From Saccharopolyspora sp. SCSIO 74807 (lineage in GTDB: Bacteria > Actinomycetota > Actinomycetes > Mycobacteriales > Pseudonocardiaceae), in contig NZ_CP146100.1 of assembly GCF_037023755.1 (NCBI RefSeq), positions 4,681,501 to 4,745,500 of the forward strand: DNA of 64,000 nt. Reading direction: 5' to 3'. Positions 52,614 through 61,763 of this stretch are shown piece by piece; position 1 is the first letter of the stretch, and each line of letters starts with the position of its first letter. The position numbers and the translations under genes are program-made. The notes beneath the pieces were generated by a model that did no database searches, was not told where the DNA came from, and was given only the letters and a program-made list of their open reading frames with translations.

Positions 52614-53387
52614 TCAGCCTGCTTCCGGAGCGGGTCGACTCGGCCGGCGGCTGCTGCGGTAAGCCGCGACGGCTTCGGCGGTCGCGGGCTCGCGGAAGAC
52701 CTCGGCGAACACGTCGACGCTGGTGTCGACGCTGCGCTGCAAGCCGTCGTTGAGCCAGGTCTCGAACAGCGACTTCTGCGCGGCGATCACCTCGGCCGTG
52801 TGCGCGGTGACCGATGCCAGCAGTTCCAGCGCCACCGTCCGCAACCGTCCCGGTTCCACCGTGCGGTTGGCGAGGTCGTGGCCCGCGAAGGTGCCCAGCG
52901 GGTAGAGCTCGCCGGTCAGAACGAGTTCTTTGGCCTTGGACAGGCCGATGTACTGGTGCAGCAGCGCGGCCTCGACCACCGACGGGATGCCGAGCTTGAC
53001 CTCGGGCAACCCGACGCGCACCCCGTGGTGGGCGACCCGCAGATCGCAGGCCAGCGCCAGCTCGAACGCCGCGCCCACGCAGTGGCCGTTGAGCACCGCG
53101 ACGGTCGGCACCGCGCAGTGCCGGACTTCGGCGAGGCAGTCGCGCACCCGCGAGATCACCGCTCGCCCGTCGTCCGGGCCTGCTTCGGCGAAGGTGTCCA
53201 CGTGCATCCCGCCGGAGAACACGTGCCCGCTGCCGGTGAACGCGATCGCCCGCGCCCGGCCGTGCACGCCGCGGACGGCTTCGGCGACCTGCTCCAGATC
53301 GTCCAGGTGCAGGGCGTTGCCGCTTTCCGGGCGGTCGAAGGTGATCCAGCGGACGTCGGCTTCGTCCGCAACACGAGGCTGTCCCAC
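52614..53387 (-). CDS. Enoyl-CoA hydratase/isomerase family protein
   Basis: A 257-residue crotonase-fold protein. ITFDRPESGNALHLDDL opens the fold. The oxyanion-hole segments are HVFSGGMHVD and VGAAFELALACDLRVA. The hydratase Glu pair is not obvious, so isomerase, hydrolase or lyase activity is equally possible. The longer open frame to 53573 is rejected; GTG 53387 has GGAGG and begins the family homology. It is divergent from a thioesterase gene. Confidence 0.88.
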   Translation of the reverse strand: MGQPRVADEADVRWITFDRPESGNALHLDDLEQVAEAVRGVHGRARAIAFTGSGHVFSGGMHVDTFAEAGPDDGRAVISRVRDCLAEVRHCAVPTVAVLNGHCVGAAFELALACDLRVAHHGVRVGLPEVKLGIPSVVEAALLHQYIGLSKAKELVLTGELYPLGTFAGHDLANRTVEPGRLRTVALELLASVTAHTAEVIAAQKSLFETWLNDGLQRSVDTSVDVFAEVFREPATAEAVAAYRSSRRPSRPAPEAG

Positions 53388-53596
53388 GGTGCCTCCACAA
53401 CGTGCCGGGTGAAGCGTCCAGTTCTGCTCCTCGGTGCCCGCCACGGTCAAGTGCCGGGGCCGTCGAATGCCGGAGCCCTCGATGACGGCGCAGCCCCCAA
53501 TGATGCCGAGGCCCACCAAAACACCGCGTCCCTCGAAGACACGGTGCGCGATCGGGTAGGAAGGTGCCGGCAAGCATCCGCGCGAAAGGTTCAGCA

Positions 53597-54367
53597 GTGG
53601 CAGACGCGTTCTACGTGCCCAGTGGCGACGGCTTCAGCTCGACCGACAGCACGGCCGGGCCGTGGGCGCCGGACGCGCAGCACTTCGGACCACCGGCGGC
53701 GCTGCTGACCAGGGAACTGGAAGGCTGCGGCGACGACGGTGGGGCGCTGGCGCGCATCACCGTCGAGATCCTCGGCCCGGTCCCGATCGCTGAACTGCGG
53801 ACCGGCGCGCAGGTGGACCGGCCCGGCAAGTCGGTGCAACTGCTGTCCGCCGAGCTGCGCACCGCCGACCGGGCGGTGGCGAGGGCTTCGGCGTGGCGGT
53901 TGGCGAGCACCGACACCTCGGCGCAGGCCAGCGGAGCGGCACCGGCTTTGGCGCCGCCGCAGGACGGCGTGCCGTTCGGGCGTCCGGAGGGCTGGTCGCC
54001 CGGCTACATCGACGCGGTCGAATGGTGCGCCCTGTCCGGTTCGTTCCAAGAGCCCGGCCCGGCGACCGTCTGGGCCAGGCAACGGATTCCGCTCGTGTCC
54101 GGGGAAGAGCCGACGCCGCTGCAACGGCTGATGACGATCGCCGACTCCGCCAGCGGCGTGTCCACCTGGCTCGACCCCACCCGATTCCTGTTCATCAACA
54201 CCGAACTCACCGTGCACGTCCAGCGCGAACCGGTCGGCGAGTGGATCGGCCTGGACGCGCGCACCGTTCTGGGGCCGAACGGCACGGGCACGGCCGTCTC
54301 GGTGATCCACGACGAGCAGGGCCAGGTGGCCAACAGCAGCCAAACCCTGCTGGTCCGGCCGCGCTAG
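53597..54367 (+). CDS. Acyl-CoA thioesterase-like (TesB-type double hotdog) protein
   Basis: A 256-residue protein with two hotdog halves. The first includes GPPAALLTRELEGC and RITVEILGPVPIAELRTGA. The second includes RLMTIADSASGVSTWLDPTRFLFINTELTVH (quoted in parts), typical of TesB-like thioesterases in which an Asp activates water. It would hydrolyse an acyl-CoA. GTG 53597 has AAAGG upstream. Its end is seven bases from the convergent asparaginase gene. A link to the divergent enoyl-CoA hydratase is likely. Confidence 0.82.
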   Translation: MADAFYVPSGDGFSSTDSTAGPWAPDAQHFGPPAALLTRELEGCGDDGGALARITVEILGPVPIAELRTGAQVDRPGKSVQLLSAELRTADRAVARASAWRLASTDTSAQASGAAPALAPPQDGVPFGRPEGWSPGYIDAVEWCALSGSFQEPGPATVWARQRIPLVSGEEPTPLQRLMTIADSASGVSTWLDPTRFLFINTELTVHVQREPVGEWIGLDARTVLGPNGTGTAVSVIHDEQGQVANSSQTLLVRPR

Positions 54368-54374
54368 CGCGCGT

Positions 54375-55352
54375 TCACGGTTCCGCTGCGAACCGCGCCT
54401 TGATGGCCGGGCGATCGGCGTCCGCCGCGAGCAGGACGGTCAGCAGCAGCCGCGCTTTGACCCCGTCGAAGGCGACGCCGCTGATCAATCCGCGGCCGAG
54501 CAGGTCCTGCTCGGAACCGGGGAATCCGTAGGTCGCCTCGTAGAGTTCACCGCCACCGGTCCGGCCGGCGAACACGACCGGGATCCGCTCGTTCAGCTCC
54601 GCGAGCGAGTCCACGGCGAAGCTCGGCACGTGCCCACCGCCGAACACTTCGAGCACCATCCCGTCGTGCCCGGCGGCGTGCTGCGGCAACAGCGGGCCGG
54701 ACCCCAGCCCGAACTTGACGATCCCCACCGACGGCACCCGCTCGCCCAGGACCTGCAGCGGCGGCGGGTGGTGGCGCGGCGCCAGCGGGATCCGCACCTT
54801 GCCTTCGTGCACCCGGCCGACGGGCCCGGCGTTCGGCGAGTCGAACGCGGTGACGCTGGAGCTGTGGGATTTCCGCACGTAGCGCGCCAAGTGGATCTCG
54901 TCGGCCAACACGACCAGCGGCCCGAGCCCCTCGGCTTGCGGCGCGGCGGCCACGCGGACCGCGGCCAGCAGGTTGGCCGGGCCGTCCGCTCCCGGCAGGG
55001 AAGGGTTGCGCATCGCCCCGGTGAGCACGACCGGCGGGCCGCCCGCGCCGAGCAGCAGGTCGAGCAGGTAGGACGTCTCTTCCAGCGTGTCGGTGCCCTG
55101 CGTGATCACGAACCCGTCGGCGGGCCGGGTGCGGATCACCTCGGCGAGCTCGGTCACGTCGCGGACCGTCAGGTCGCCGGACGGGGACGTGCGCAACGAC
55201 TCCGCTTCGATCCGGGCGGATTCGCCGATGCCGGGCACGGCCGCGAGGAGTTCCTCCGGGCCGAGCCGGGGGACGGCTGCGCTCCGGCCGGACTCCGGCA
55301 CCGACGCGATGGTTCCACCCAGCGCCAGCACGAGAACGCGCGGTTTCGGCAT
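54375..55352 (-). CDS. Asparaginase/glutaminase
   Basis: A 325-residue asparaginase. The first catalytic Thr is in LALGGTIAS and the second block TQGTDTLEET carries the Thr-Asp pair. LTGAMRNPSLPGADGPANL is the third conserved region. It converts asparagine to aspartate and ammonia; there is no clear signal peptide, so it is probably cytosolic (type I-like). ATG 55352 has AGGTGG upstream. A NodB-fold deacetylase gene ends 19 bases before it, which suggests joint nitrogen scavenging. Confidence 0.93.
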   Translation of the reverse strand: MPKPRVLVLALGGTIASVPESGRSAAVPRLGPEELLAAVPGIGESARIEAESLRTSPSGDLTVRDVTELAEVIRTRPADGFVITQGTDTLEETSYLLDLLLGAGGPPVVLTGAMRNPSLPGADGPANLLAAVRVAAAPQAEGLGPLVVLADEIHLARYVRKSHSSSVTAFDSPNAGPVGRVHEGKVRIPLAPRHHPPPLQVLGERVPSVGIVKFGLGSGPLLPQHAAGHDGMVLEVFGGGHVPSFAVDSLAELNERIPVVFAGRTGGGELYEATYGFPGSEQDLLGRGLISGVAFDGVKARLLLTVLLAADADRPAIKARFAAEP

Positions 55353-55371
55353 CGATCGCCACCTCGTCGCT

Positions 55372-56286
55372 TCAGGGCAGTTCGCGGTCGAAAGGATAGC
55401 GTTGGTTCGTGTCGAACGGGAAGCGCTCGCGGAAATCCTCGGCGATGTTCGCGAACGTGTCGAATGCCACGCCTTCGTGGCCGAGGATGTGCTCGATGAG
55501 CCGTTCCAGCATGAGCAGCACTTGCGGGCGTCCGGAAACGTCCGGGTGAATCGTGATGGGGAAAATCGCGTACTCGTATTCGCGGTGCACCCAGTCGAAC
55601 TGGTCCCGCCAGATCTGCTCGACATCCCGCGGGTTGACGAATCCGTGGCTGTTCGGGCTGCCCTTGATGAACAGCATAGGCGGCAGGTCGTCGACGAACC
55701 AGTTGAAATTGATCTCCACCAGGTCGATCTCCCGGCCGCGCTGCAACGGTCGCATCCAGGACGAGGCGGGCAGGTTCAGATCGATCTTGGTCCAGCTGTC
55801 CCCGGTCCGGGCGTAGAACGGCTGGAAGTCGTGCAGCGCTTGGCTGTGGTCGTAGCGGAACCCGTTCTTCAGCAGCAGGTCCGCGGTGACCGGCGAGAGC
55901 TCGCACCACGGTGCGATGTAGCCGCGCGGCTTGGCTCCGGTGAACCGCTCGATCAGCTCGATCGAGCGGTTCAGCACGTCCTCCTCCTGCTGCGGGCTCA
56001 GCTTGATCGGATTTTCGTGCGAGTACCCGTGCGCGCCGATCTCGTGGCCTGCCGCGACGATCTGCTCGATCCGGTGTGGGAAGGTCTCGATGGAATGCCC
56101 GGGCGCGAACCAGGTAGTGGTCAGGCCGTATTCGCGGAAAAGCTGCAGCAACCGCGGGACGCCGACTTCACCGGCGAACATGCCGCGCTGGATGTCCGCG
56201 GGCGAATCCTCGCCACCGTAGGATCCGAGCCATCCGGAAACGGCGTCGATGTCGGTTCCGATGCAGACCTTGATTTCCTTCGCCAT
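55372..56286 (-). CDS. Polysaccharide deacetylase (NodB-fold) family protein
   Basis: A 304-residue CE4/NodB-fold protein without signal peptide. GTDIDA holds the metal Asp, and [10 protein letters not shown] supplies the H-x3-H motif; PDVSGRPQ and HPDV segments close the barrel. Cytosolic members of this type (PuuE/HpPgdA-like) act on small amides rather than cell wall. Its operon with asparaginase (19-base gap) fits hydrolysis of a small nitrogen compound. ATG 56286 is the first in-frame start with a site (AGGAGA). Confidence 0.87.
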   Translation of the reverse strand: MAKEIKVCIGTDIDAVSGWLGSYGGEDSPADIQRGMFAGEVGVPRLLQLFREYGLTTTWFAPGHSIETFPHRIEQIVAAGHEIGAHGYSHENPIKLSPQQEEDVLNRSIELIERFTGAKPRGYIAPWCELSPVTADLLLKNGFRYDHSQALHDFQPFYARTGDSWTKIDLNLPASSWMRPLQRGREIDLVEINFNWFVDDLPPMLFIKGSPNSHGFVNPRDVEQIWRDQFDWVHREYEYAIFPITIHPDVSGRPQVLLMLERLIEHILGHEGVAFDTFANIAEDFRERFPFDTNQRYPFDRELP

Positions 56287-56518
56287 TGTTTCTCCTAGCG
56301 GTGTGCCGCTGCGGGCGAGTCGTGGCGCGGGTCGTCGAGAAATCCCGTTCGGTCGTTGCGCGTGACGAAAGTCAGGCTAAGCCGTGCGGCGGCACCGCGC
56401 ATGGAGCGTTCCCGCGGCTCGCGCCGCGTCGGACCGGCCGGTTCAAGTGGGTACTGTCGGTCCGGCAGGGGCCGCTGCCCGAGCGCAGTCCGGCTTCGTC
56501 GGGGAGTGGAGAGGTGTC

Positions 56519-57487
56519 ATGAGCAACATCGAGGCAGCGCCCGCGGAGTTCGAGTGCGGCTCGGCAGCGGACGATCGGGTGCGCGGCCAGCTGATCGAAC
56601 CGCGCGAGGTGCCGCTGGGCGGCCCGCGCGGAATGCAGGTTCGGCGCACGTTGCCGCGGCGCGCGCGGTCGTTGATCGGTGCTTGGTGCTTCGTGGACCA
56701 CTACGGTCCCGAAGACGTCGCGGCGACCGGTGGGATGCGCGTCGCGGGGCATCCGCACACCGGGCTGCAGACGGTGTCGTGGCTGTTCAGCGGCGAGATC
56801 GAGCACCGCGACACCACCGGTGCGCACGCGCGCGTGCGACCCGGCGAGGTCAAGCTGATGACCGCCGGTGCGGGAATCGCCCACTCCGAGTACTCCACTG
56901 CGGACACGACCGTGCTGCACGGTGTTCAGCTGTGGGTGGCGTTGCCGGAGCGAAGTCGTTTCACCGCACCGGGTTTCGAGCACTTCGCACCGCCGGTGGT
57001 CGAGCACGAAGGCGCTCGTGCACTGGTGTTCATCGGTTCGCTGCTGGGGTGCACCGCACCGGTGCGCACGCACACCCCGTTGCTGGGCGCGGAGATCACG
57101 TTGCCCGCGGAGCGGGAAGTGCGGATCGAAGTGGATCCGGCGTTCGAGCACGGCGTGCTCGTGGACACCGGCGCGGTGGCCGCGTCCGGAGTCGAGGCGA
57201 CCGCGGGCGGGCTCGTGTACCAGCCGCCCGGAGCGGGCGAGCTGTCGCTGCGGTCCGCGGACGGCGCGCGGGTGTTGCTGCTCGGCGGGCCGCCGCTGGG
57301 CGAGCAGATCGTGATGTGGTGGAACTTCGTCGGGCGCTCGCACGAGGAGATCGTCGAGTTCCGCGAGCAGTGGCAGGCCGAACGCGACGGTGCGGGAACG
57401 GGCCGGTTCGGGCCGTTCCCGCAGCAATGGGCCCAGACGCTGCCCGCACCGGCGTTGCCGAACGCCAGGCTCCGCCGGCGCGGATAG
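56519..57487 (+). CDS. Pirin family protein
   Basis: A 322-residue bicupin. The N-terminal cupin has HPHTGLQTVSWLFSGEIEHRDTTG, whose His and Glu residues bind a metal, and GAGIAHSEYS. Some pirins have quercetinase activity, others act as redox-linked regulators. ATG 56519 has GGAGAGG. It stands alone and ends in a strong terminator facing the siderophore operon. Confidence 0.9.
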   Translation: MSNIEAAPAEFECGSAADDRVRGQLIEPREVPLGGPRGMQVRRTLPRRARSLIGAWCFVDHYGPEDVAATGGMRVAGHPHTGLQTVSWLFSGEIEHRDTTGAHARVRPGEVKLMTAGAGIAHSEYSTADTTVLHGVQLWVALPERSRFTAPGFEHFAPPVVEHEGARALVFIGSLLGCTAPVRTHTPLLGAEITLPAEREVRIEVDPAFEHGVLVDTGAVAASGVEATAGGLVYQPPGAGELSLRSADGARVLLLGGPPLGEQIVMWWNFVGRSHEEIVEFREQWQAERDGAGTGRFGPFPQQWAQTLPAPALPNARLRRRG

Positions 57488-57502
57488 GTCCTCGACGGCG
57501 GA

Positions 57503-57533
57503 GCCCGGGCCGCGCCCGAGTCGCGGCCCGGGC
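57503..57533. terminator. Bidirectional terminator between pirin and siderophore operon
   Basis: A perfect 11-base stem (GCCCGGGCCGC with GCGGCCCGGGC) around a nine-base loop, 15 bases after the pirin stop and 18 bases past the end of the NIS synthetase gene on the other strand. Confidence 0.8.
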
Positions 57534-57551
57534 GCGCCGGCTATCGGGAAC

Positions 57552-59336
57552 TCACCGCGCCCCGGGATCGTGCAGCGGGTTCACGACGTGGCCGTGCACC
57601 GCCGCGTGCGGCCGCTCCGGGCGGTCCCGGTAGGAGTCCAGCAGCAGCCGGTTGCGGTTCAGGCACAGCCGCTCGATCTCCGGGGTCAGCAGGTCGAACA
57701 TCGCGAACCGGTCGGCGAGTTCGGGGGCCTTCGCCTGGTAGTTCAGCACCTCGTCGCGCACCATCTCCCAGAACCGCTGCTGGGCGAGCCCGAGGTGATC
57801 CTCCACCAGCGGGGCGAGGTAGCGGAAATGCCCGACGAACAGTCCACTTTGGATGAACTGGCACAGGAACTGCGGCTGCTCGCGCAGCAGCACTTCGGAG
57901 ACCTCATCGGGAATGCCCGCCAGTTCGGGCAGCGGCGCGTCGGCGACGTTGACGTCGTCGACGAAGTCCTTCACGGCCAGCCTGCTGGGCACGTCGGCTT
58001 CGTCGAACACGACGATCACGTTCTCCCCGTGCGGGGAGAACACCAGCCCGTAGCGGTACAGGAAGTGCAGCAGCGGCGGCAGCAGCGCGCTGAACAGCCG
58101 CTGCAGCCAGGTTTCCGCGTCCAATCCGGACCGGTCGACGAGCTCGCGCACGAACGCGCGGCCGTCGTCGTCGACGTGCAGCAGCGAAGCGAGCGTGCGG
58201 GCGCGTTCGGACTCGTCGAGCTTGCCGCTGATCGGTTGGCGCCAGATCGCGCCGAGCAGTTCCCGGTATTGGTAGGGGACGTCCGGGATCTCCTCCAGCA
58301 CCGGGTGCCGCACGGTGACCGAGGCGACCTCGCCGAGCAGCACCACGCGGGCTTCGTCCCGCAGGTACGGGTCGTTGTCCGCGAGCCCGAGCACCCACGC
58401 GGTCAGCGCTGGCGCGGCGACGGTGCGCTCGGTCGGCAGCCCGCGCCAGACCAAAGTGTTCAGAATGGACACCGGCAGCTTCACGTGGTGGCGCTGCGGG
58501 TCGTCGACGTTGGTGAAGGTGCGGATGGACTGCTGCGGGCGGTAGTGGTCCGGTCCTTCGCCGAGCGCCACGATTCGGCCCGCCGCGATGTCCGCGGCGA
58601 AGGTGGGCAGCACGATCTCGTCCCACTGCCAGGGATGCACCGGCAGCCAGCTGTAATCGGCCGGGTCGAGGCCGCGTTCGCCGAGCTGGTCGCGGAATCG
58701 CTGCCGCGTCGGCTCGTCGAGCTCGTCCTCGATCAACCGCTCGCTGGGCAGCCAGTCGACTCCGCGGTACGCGGCCAGCGAGGTGTGCACCGCGATCCAC
58801 GGCAGCCGCATCGCCGATCGCGCCTCCGGCGCGTAGCGGGACGTGTCCGAGGCGGAAAAGCCGACGCGGCCCTTGTTCGGCACGATCCACGGGTGCCCGG
58901 TCTGGTGCCCCTCCAAGTCCACATAGGACAGGTCGGCGAGTTCGGCCGAGCTGCGGCCCGATCCGAGCAACCGGGTGTCCGCGGCCAGCGTCGCGCTGAG
59001 CTCCCGCGCGAGATGCCCGGCGGTGTCGCCGGTGATGCCCAGCGTCGAGCGCGCGTCGAGCAGGAACCGCAGCGGGTCCGAAGCGGGCTGCTCGCCGTCC
59101 GCGGTGCGGCGCACGATCGAGTCCGGGCGCACCGTCCAGTGCCCGAACGCTCCGCGGCGGGCGGAAAAGCCGTAGGAGATGCCGTCCGGCAGGTCGAGCC
59201 GGTACCGGCCCGGTTCCACCTCCTCCGGTTGCAGCAGCAGCTCGTAGGAGAACTCGGCCAGCGACTTGGCCAGCATGTCGCGCCCGGCGCGGTTCCAGCG
59301 GCCGGCGTCGAGTTCAGCGGGTACGGACAAGAACAT
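57552..59336 (-). CDS. NIS siderophore synthetase, IucC/DesD type
   Basis: A 594-residue IucA/IucC-family ligase. Signature regions are GHQTGHPWIVPNKGRVGFSA (split: GHPWIVPNKGR), LPVHPWQWDE, QQSIRTFTN and HHVKLPVSILNT, then FSPHGENVIVVFDEADVP. It activates a carboxylate as acyl-adenylate and joins it to an amine or hydroxylamine. The closest look is to DesD/AlcC-type synthetases, which oligomerise or cyclise. ATG 59336 has GGAGG. It overlaps the MFS gene upstream by 23 bases. It is the last gene of the siderophore operon. Confidence 0.9.
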   Translation of the reverse strand: MFLSVPAELDAGRWNRAGRDMLAKSLAEFSYELLLQPEEVEPGRYRLDLPDGISYGFSARRGAFGHWTVRPDSIVRRTADGEQPASDPLRFLLDARSTLGITGDTAGHLARELSATLAADTRLLGSGRSSAELADLSYVDLEGHQTGHPWIVPNKGRVGFSASDTSRYAPEARSAMRLPWIAVHTSLAAYRGVDWLPSERLIEDELDEPTRQRFRDQLGERGLDPADYSWLPVHPWQWDEIVLPTFAADIAAGRIVALGEGPDHYRPQQSIRTFTNVDDPQRHHVKLPVSILNTLVWRGLPTERTVAAPALTAWVLGLADNDPYLRDEARVVLLGEVASVTVRHPVLEEIPDVPYQYRELLGAIWRQPISGKLDESERARTLASLLHVDDDGRAFVRELVDRSGLDAETWLQRLFSALLPPLLHFLYRYGLVFSPHGENVIVVFDEADVPSRLAVKDFVDDVNVADAPLPELAGIPDEVSEVLLREQPQFLCQFIQSGLFVGHFRYLAPLVEDHLGLAQQRFWEMVRDEVLNYQAKAPELADRFAMFDLLTPEIERLCLNRNRLLLDSYRDRPERPHAAVHGHVVNPLHDPGAR

Positions 59337-60468
59337 CAGATACCTCCGGAGACAGCGGTCGGTCGGGCACGGCGGTGCGCAGCAGCGGGATGGCGGCCAC
59401 GGCCAGCACGGCGAACAAGGCGGCACCCATCGCCAGTGGCGCTGCCAGGTCCGCGTCGGCCCCGGACGCGGCGATCATCGGCGCCACCAGCAGTCCCGCG
59501 TGCTGCGCGGCGGCCACCAGGCCGTAGCCGGTGCCGGATCCGCGGGCGGCGCCCAGCACCCGCAAGTCGAGTCCGACCTGGGCGAGCCCGAGGCCGACTC
59601 CGAACACCACCCGGCCGAGCGCGAGCAACAACGGTTCGGTCGCGACCGCCTGCACCGCCAGGCCGACCGCGGCCAGCGCCACCGGCCCGGTCAGACCGGG
59701 GGCCGTGCGCGCTCGGATCGCCGCGAACACGGCAGCAGCGTGCGCGAGCGCGAACAGCAGGGCACCGCCCACTTCGGACGCTCCCCGCGCCGCGGCGAAT
59801 TCGGTGAAGAAGGGGCGCACCACCGCACCGGCCAGTGCGAACAACAACACCGCGACCGCCAGCGGTGGCAGCGCGAGCCGCGGCGCCCGGTACGCGGGTG
59901 TTGCGGTGTCCGGCGCCTGCGGAACGCCGGTTCGGCGGAACGCCGTGATGCAGGCGAGCAGCAGTGCCACTTCGGCGACCGCGAGAGCGGGCAGCGCCCG
60001 CATCGGGTCGGGAACGGTCACGATCGTCGTGCCGAGCGCGGCGGCCAGCACGATCGCGCCTTGCAGCACCGCGACGTATTGGCGCACCCCCGGCAGCAGT
60101 CCGTCCGGGTGCGTCCCCGCGGTGCTCGGGTGCGCCACGAGCACCACCGACTTCACCGCGACCAGCGCCACACCGATCGCGGTGAACGCCGCGAACGTCG
60201 GTGCGAGCGCGAGCGCGATGGTCAGCAGCACCGCCGCGGACTGTCCGAACAGGACCAGTGAGTGCAGCCGCCAGCGCCGGGTGGCCAAGCCCCACAGCGG
60301 CAGCGCCAGCACGGCGGCGACCCGGGTGAAGGTGATGAACCAACCGGTGGCGGCGAAGTCCTGCACCCCGAACGCCGCCCGGAACAACGCCGGGTAGAAC
60401 GGGGCCAGCGCCGTCTCGGTCACCATGTGCATTCCGGCCGCTGCCAGCAGAACCGTGCGCGAATGCAT
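59314..60468 (-). CDS. MFS transporter, probable siderophore exporter
   Basis: A 384-residue transporter with about 10-12 hydrophobic helices (APFYPALFRAAFGV, LALPLWGLATRRWRLHSLVLFG motif A region, VALVAVKSVVLVAHPS). Its location between the N-hydroxylase and the final synthetase gene suggests it exports the finished siderophore. Its ATG overlaps the hydroxylase stop (TGATG), and its 3' end overlaps the next gene. Import is a less likely alternative because MFS proteins in NIS operons are usually exporters. Confidence 0.85.
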   Translation of the reverse strand: MHSRTVLLAAAGMHMVTETALAPFYPALFRAAFGVQDFAATGWFITFTRVAAVLALPLWGLATRRWRLHSLVLFGQSAAVLLTIALALAPTFAAFTAIGVALVAVKSVVLVAHPSTAGTHPDGLLPGVRQYVAVLQGAIVLAAALGTTIVTVPDPMRALPALAVAEVALLLACITAFRRTGVPQAPDTATPAYRAPRLALPPLAVAVLLFALAGAVVRPFFTEFAAARGASEVGGALLFALAHAAAVFAAIRARTAPGLTGPVALAAVGLAVQAVATEPLLLALGRVVFGVGLGLAQVGLDLRVLGAARGSGTGYGLVAAAQHAGLLVAPMIAASGADADLAAPLAMGAALFAVLAVAAIPLLRTAVPDRPLSPEVSDVLVRTR

Positions 60469-61763
60469 CAGGTGACGCCGAAGGTCGTGAACGAGTTGCG
60501 CTCCGGCAGCCGGTAGACCTTCCGCCCGGATGCGGAGTTGACGATCGACGCCGCCCGGTGCGCACCCAGCCCGAGGTCCGGGGCGCCGACGCCGTGGCTG
60601 TGCATCTCGGCGTTCTGCACGTATAGCCCACCGGTGACCTCTGCGGACAGCGCCACCCGGTAGTCGTCGTCCACTTTGTACCGACCCTTGCCGTCCCAGT
60701 CCACCAAGTCGCTCATGGTGTCCAGAAAGGACGGTCGCCGTGCGGTGTAGCCAGTGGCGAGCACGACCTTGTCGGTGCGGACATCGAACTCGCGGTCCTG
60801 CTCGGTGTGATGGCAACGCAGCTCGACCCGTCCCGCGGCGCGCTGGGCGCCGGTGACGGCCACGTTCGGCATCAGCGTCGAGTCCGGCTCGCGGCCGCCC
60901 ACGCAACGTTCGTAGAGCACGTCGTGGATCGCACCGAGCGTCCCGGCACTGCCCGCCTTGTAGAGCTGCCACTGCGACGGCACCACCTGGTCCCGGGTTT
61001 CCTGCGGCAGCGTGCGGAAGTAGCCGGTGTAGTCCGGGGTGAAGTGCTCCAGCCCGAGCTTCGAGTACTCCATCGGCGCGAACGCGGGGGAGCGCGTCAG
61101 CCACCGCGTCCGCCGCCCGGTCCCTTCGCGCTCGCTGAGCAGGTCCAGCGCGACCTCCGCGCCGGACTGCCCGGAGCCGATCACGGTCACGTCCCCGGCC
61201 GCGCGCAACGACTCCCGGCGGTCCAGGTATTCGGCGGCGTGGAAGACGTCGTCGCCGAGCACGTCGCGGAACGCTTCGGGCACCACGGGCCCGGTCCCGA
61301 CGCCCAGCACGACGTTGCGCGCCGCGAAGTCCTGGTGCTGCCCGGTTTCGACGTCCTCGGCGCGGACCAGGAACAGCTCCTGCTCGGAGTCCCACCGCAC
61401 CGCGGTCACCCGGCGCCCGAACCGGCAGGAGTCCAGCGAGTCGGCGACCCACCGGCAGTAGTGCTCGTACTCGCGGCGCGAGATGTGGAACTTCTCCGCG
61501 AAGTAGAAGGGGAACAGCCGGTCGTGCTCGCGCAGGTAGGACAGGAACGACCACCGGCTGGTCGGGTCGGCCATCGTGACCAGATCCGCCAGGAACGGCA
61601 CCTGCAGCGTGGTGCCTTCGATGAGCAGCCCGGGATGCCAGCTGAACTCCGGCTTCTCGTCCAGGAACGCCGCCGAAACACCGGGTACCTCCGCGGCGAG
61701 CGCGGCCAGCGACAGGTTGAACGGGCCGAGACCGACCCCGAGCAGGTCGTAGCTGCGGCTCAT
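60468..61763 (-). CDS. L-lysine/L-ornithine or diamine N-monooxygenase
   Basis: A 431-residue flavin-dependent N-hydroxylating monooxygenase (SidA/IucD/DesB group). FAD loop GVGLGPFNLSLA, FSWHPGLLIEG and the NADPH loop VIGSGQSGAEVALDLL are visible, with the ATGY box near residue 335. It adds the hydroxyl that later becomes a hydroxamate. The decarboxylase in the operon suggests it acts on a free diamine such as cadaverine, putrescine or diaminopropane. It overlaps its neighbours on both sides. Confidence 0.92.
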   Translation of the reverse strand: MSRSYDLLGVGLGPFNLSLAALAAEVPGVSAAFLDEKPEFSWHPGLLIEGTTLQVPFLADLVTMADPTSRWSFLSYLREHDRLFPFYFAEKFHISRREYEHYCRWVADSLDSCRFGRRVTAVRWDSEQELFLVRAEDVETGQHQDFAARNVVLGVGTGPVVPEAFRDVLGDDVFHAAEYLDRRESLRAAGDVTVIGSGQSGAEVALDLLSEREGTGRRTRWLTRSPAFAPMEYSKLGLEHFTPDYTGYFRTLPQETRDQVVPSQWQLYKAGSAGTLGAIHDVLYERCVGGREPDSTLMPNVAVTGAQRAAGRVELRCHHTEQDREFDVRTDKVVLATGYTARRPSFLDTMSDLVDWDGKGRYKVDDDYRVALSAEVTGGLYVQNAEMHSHGVGAPDLGLGAHRAASIVNSASGRKVYRLPERNSFTTFGVT

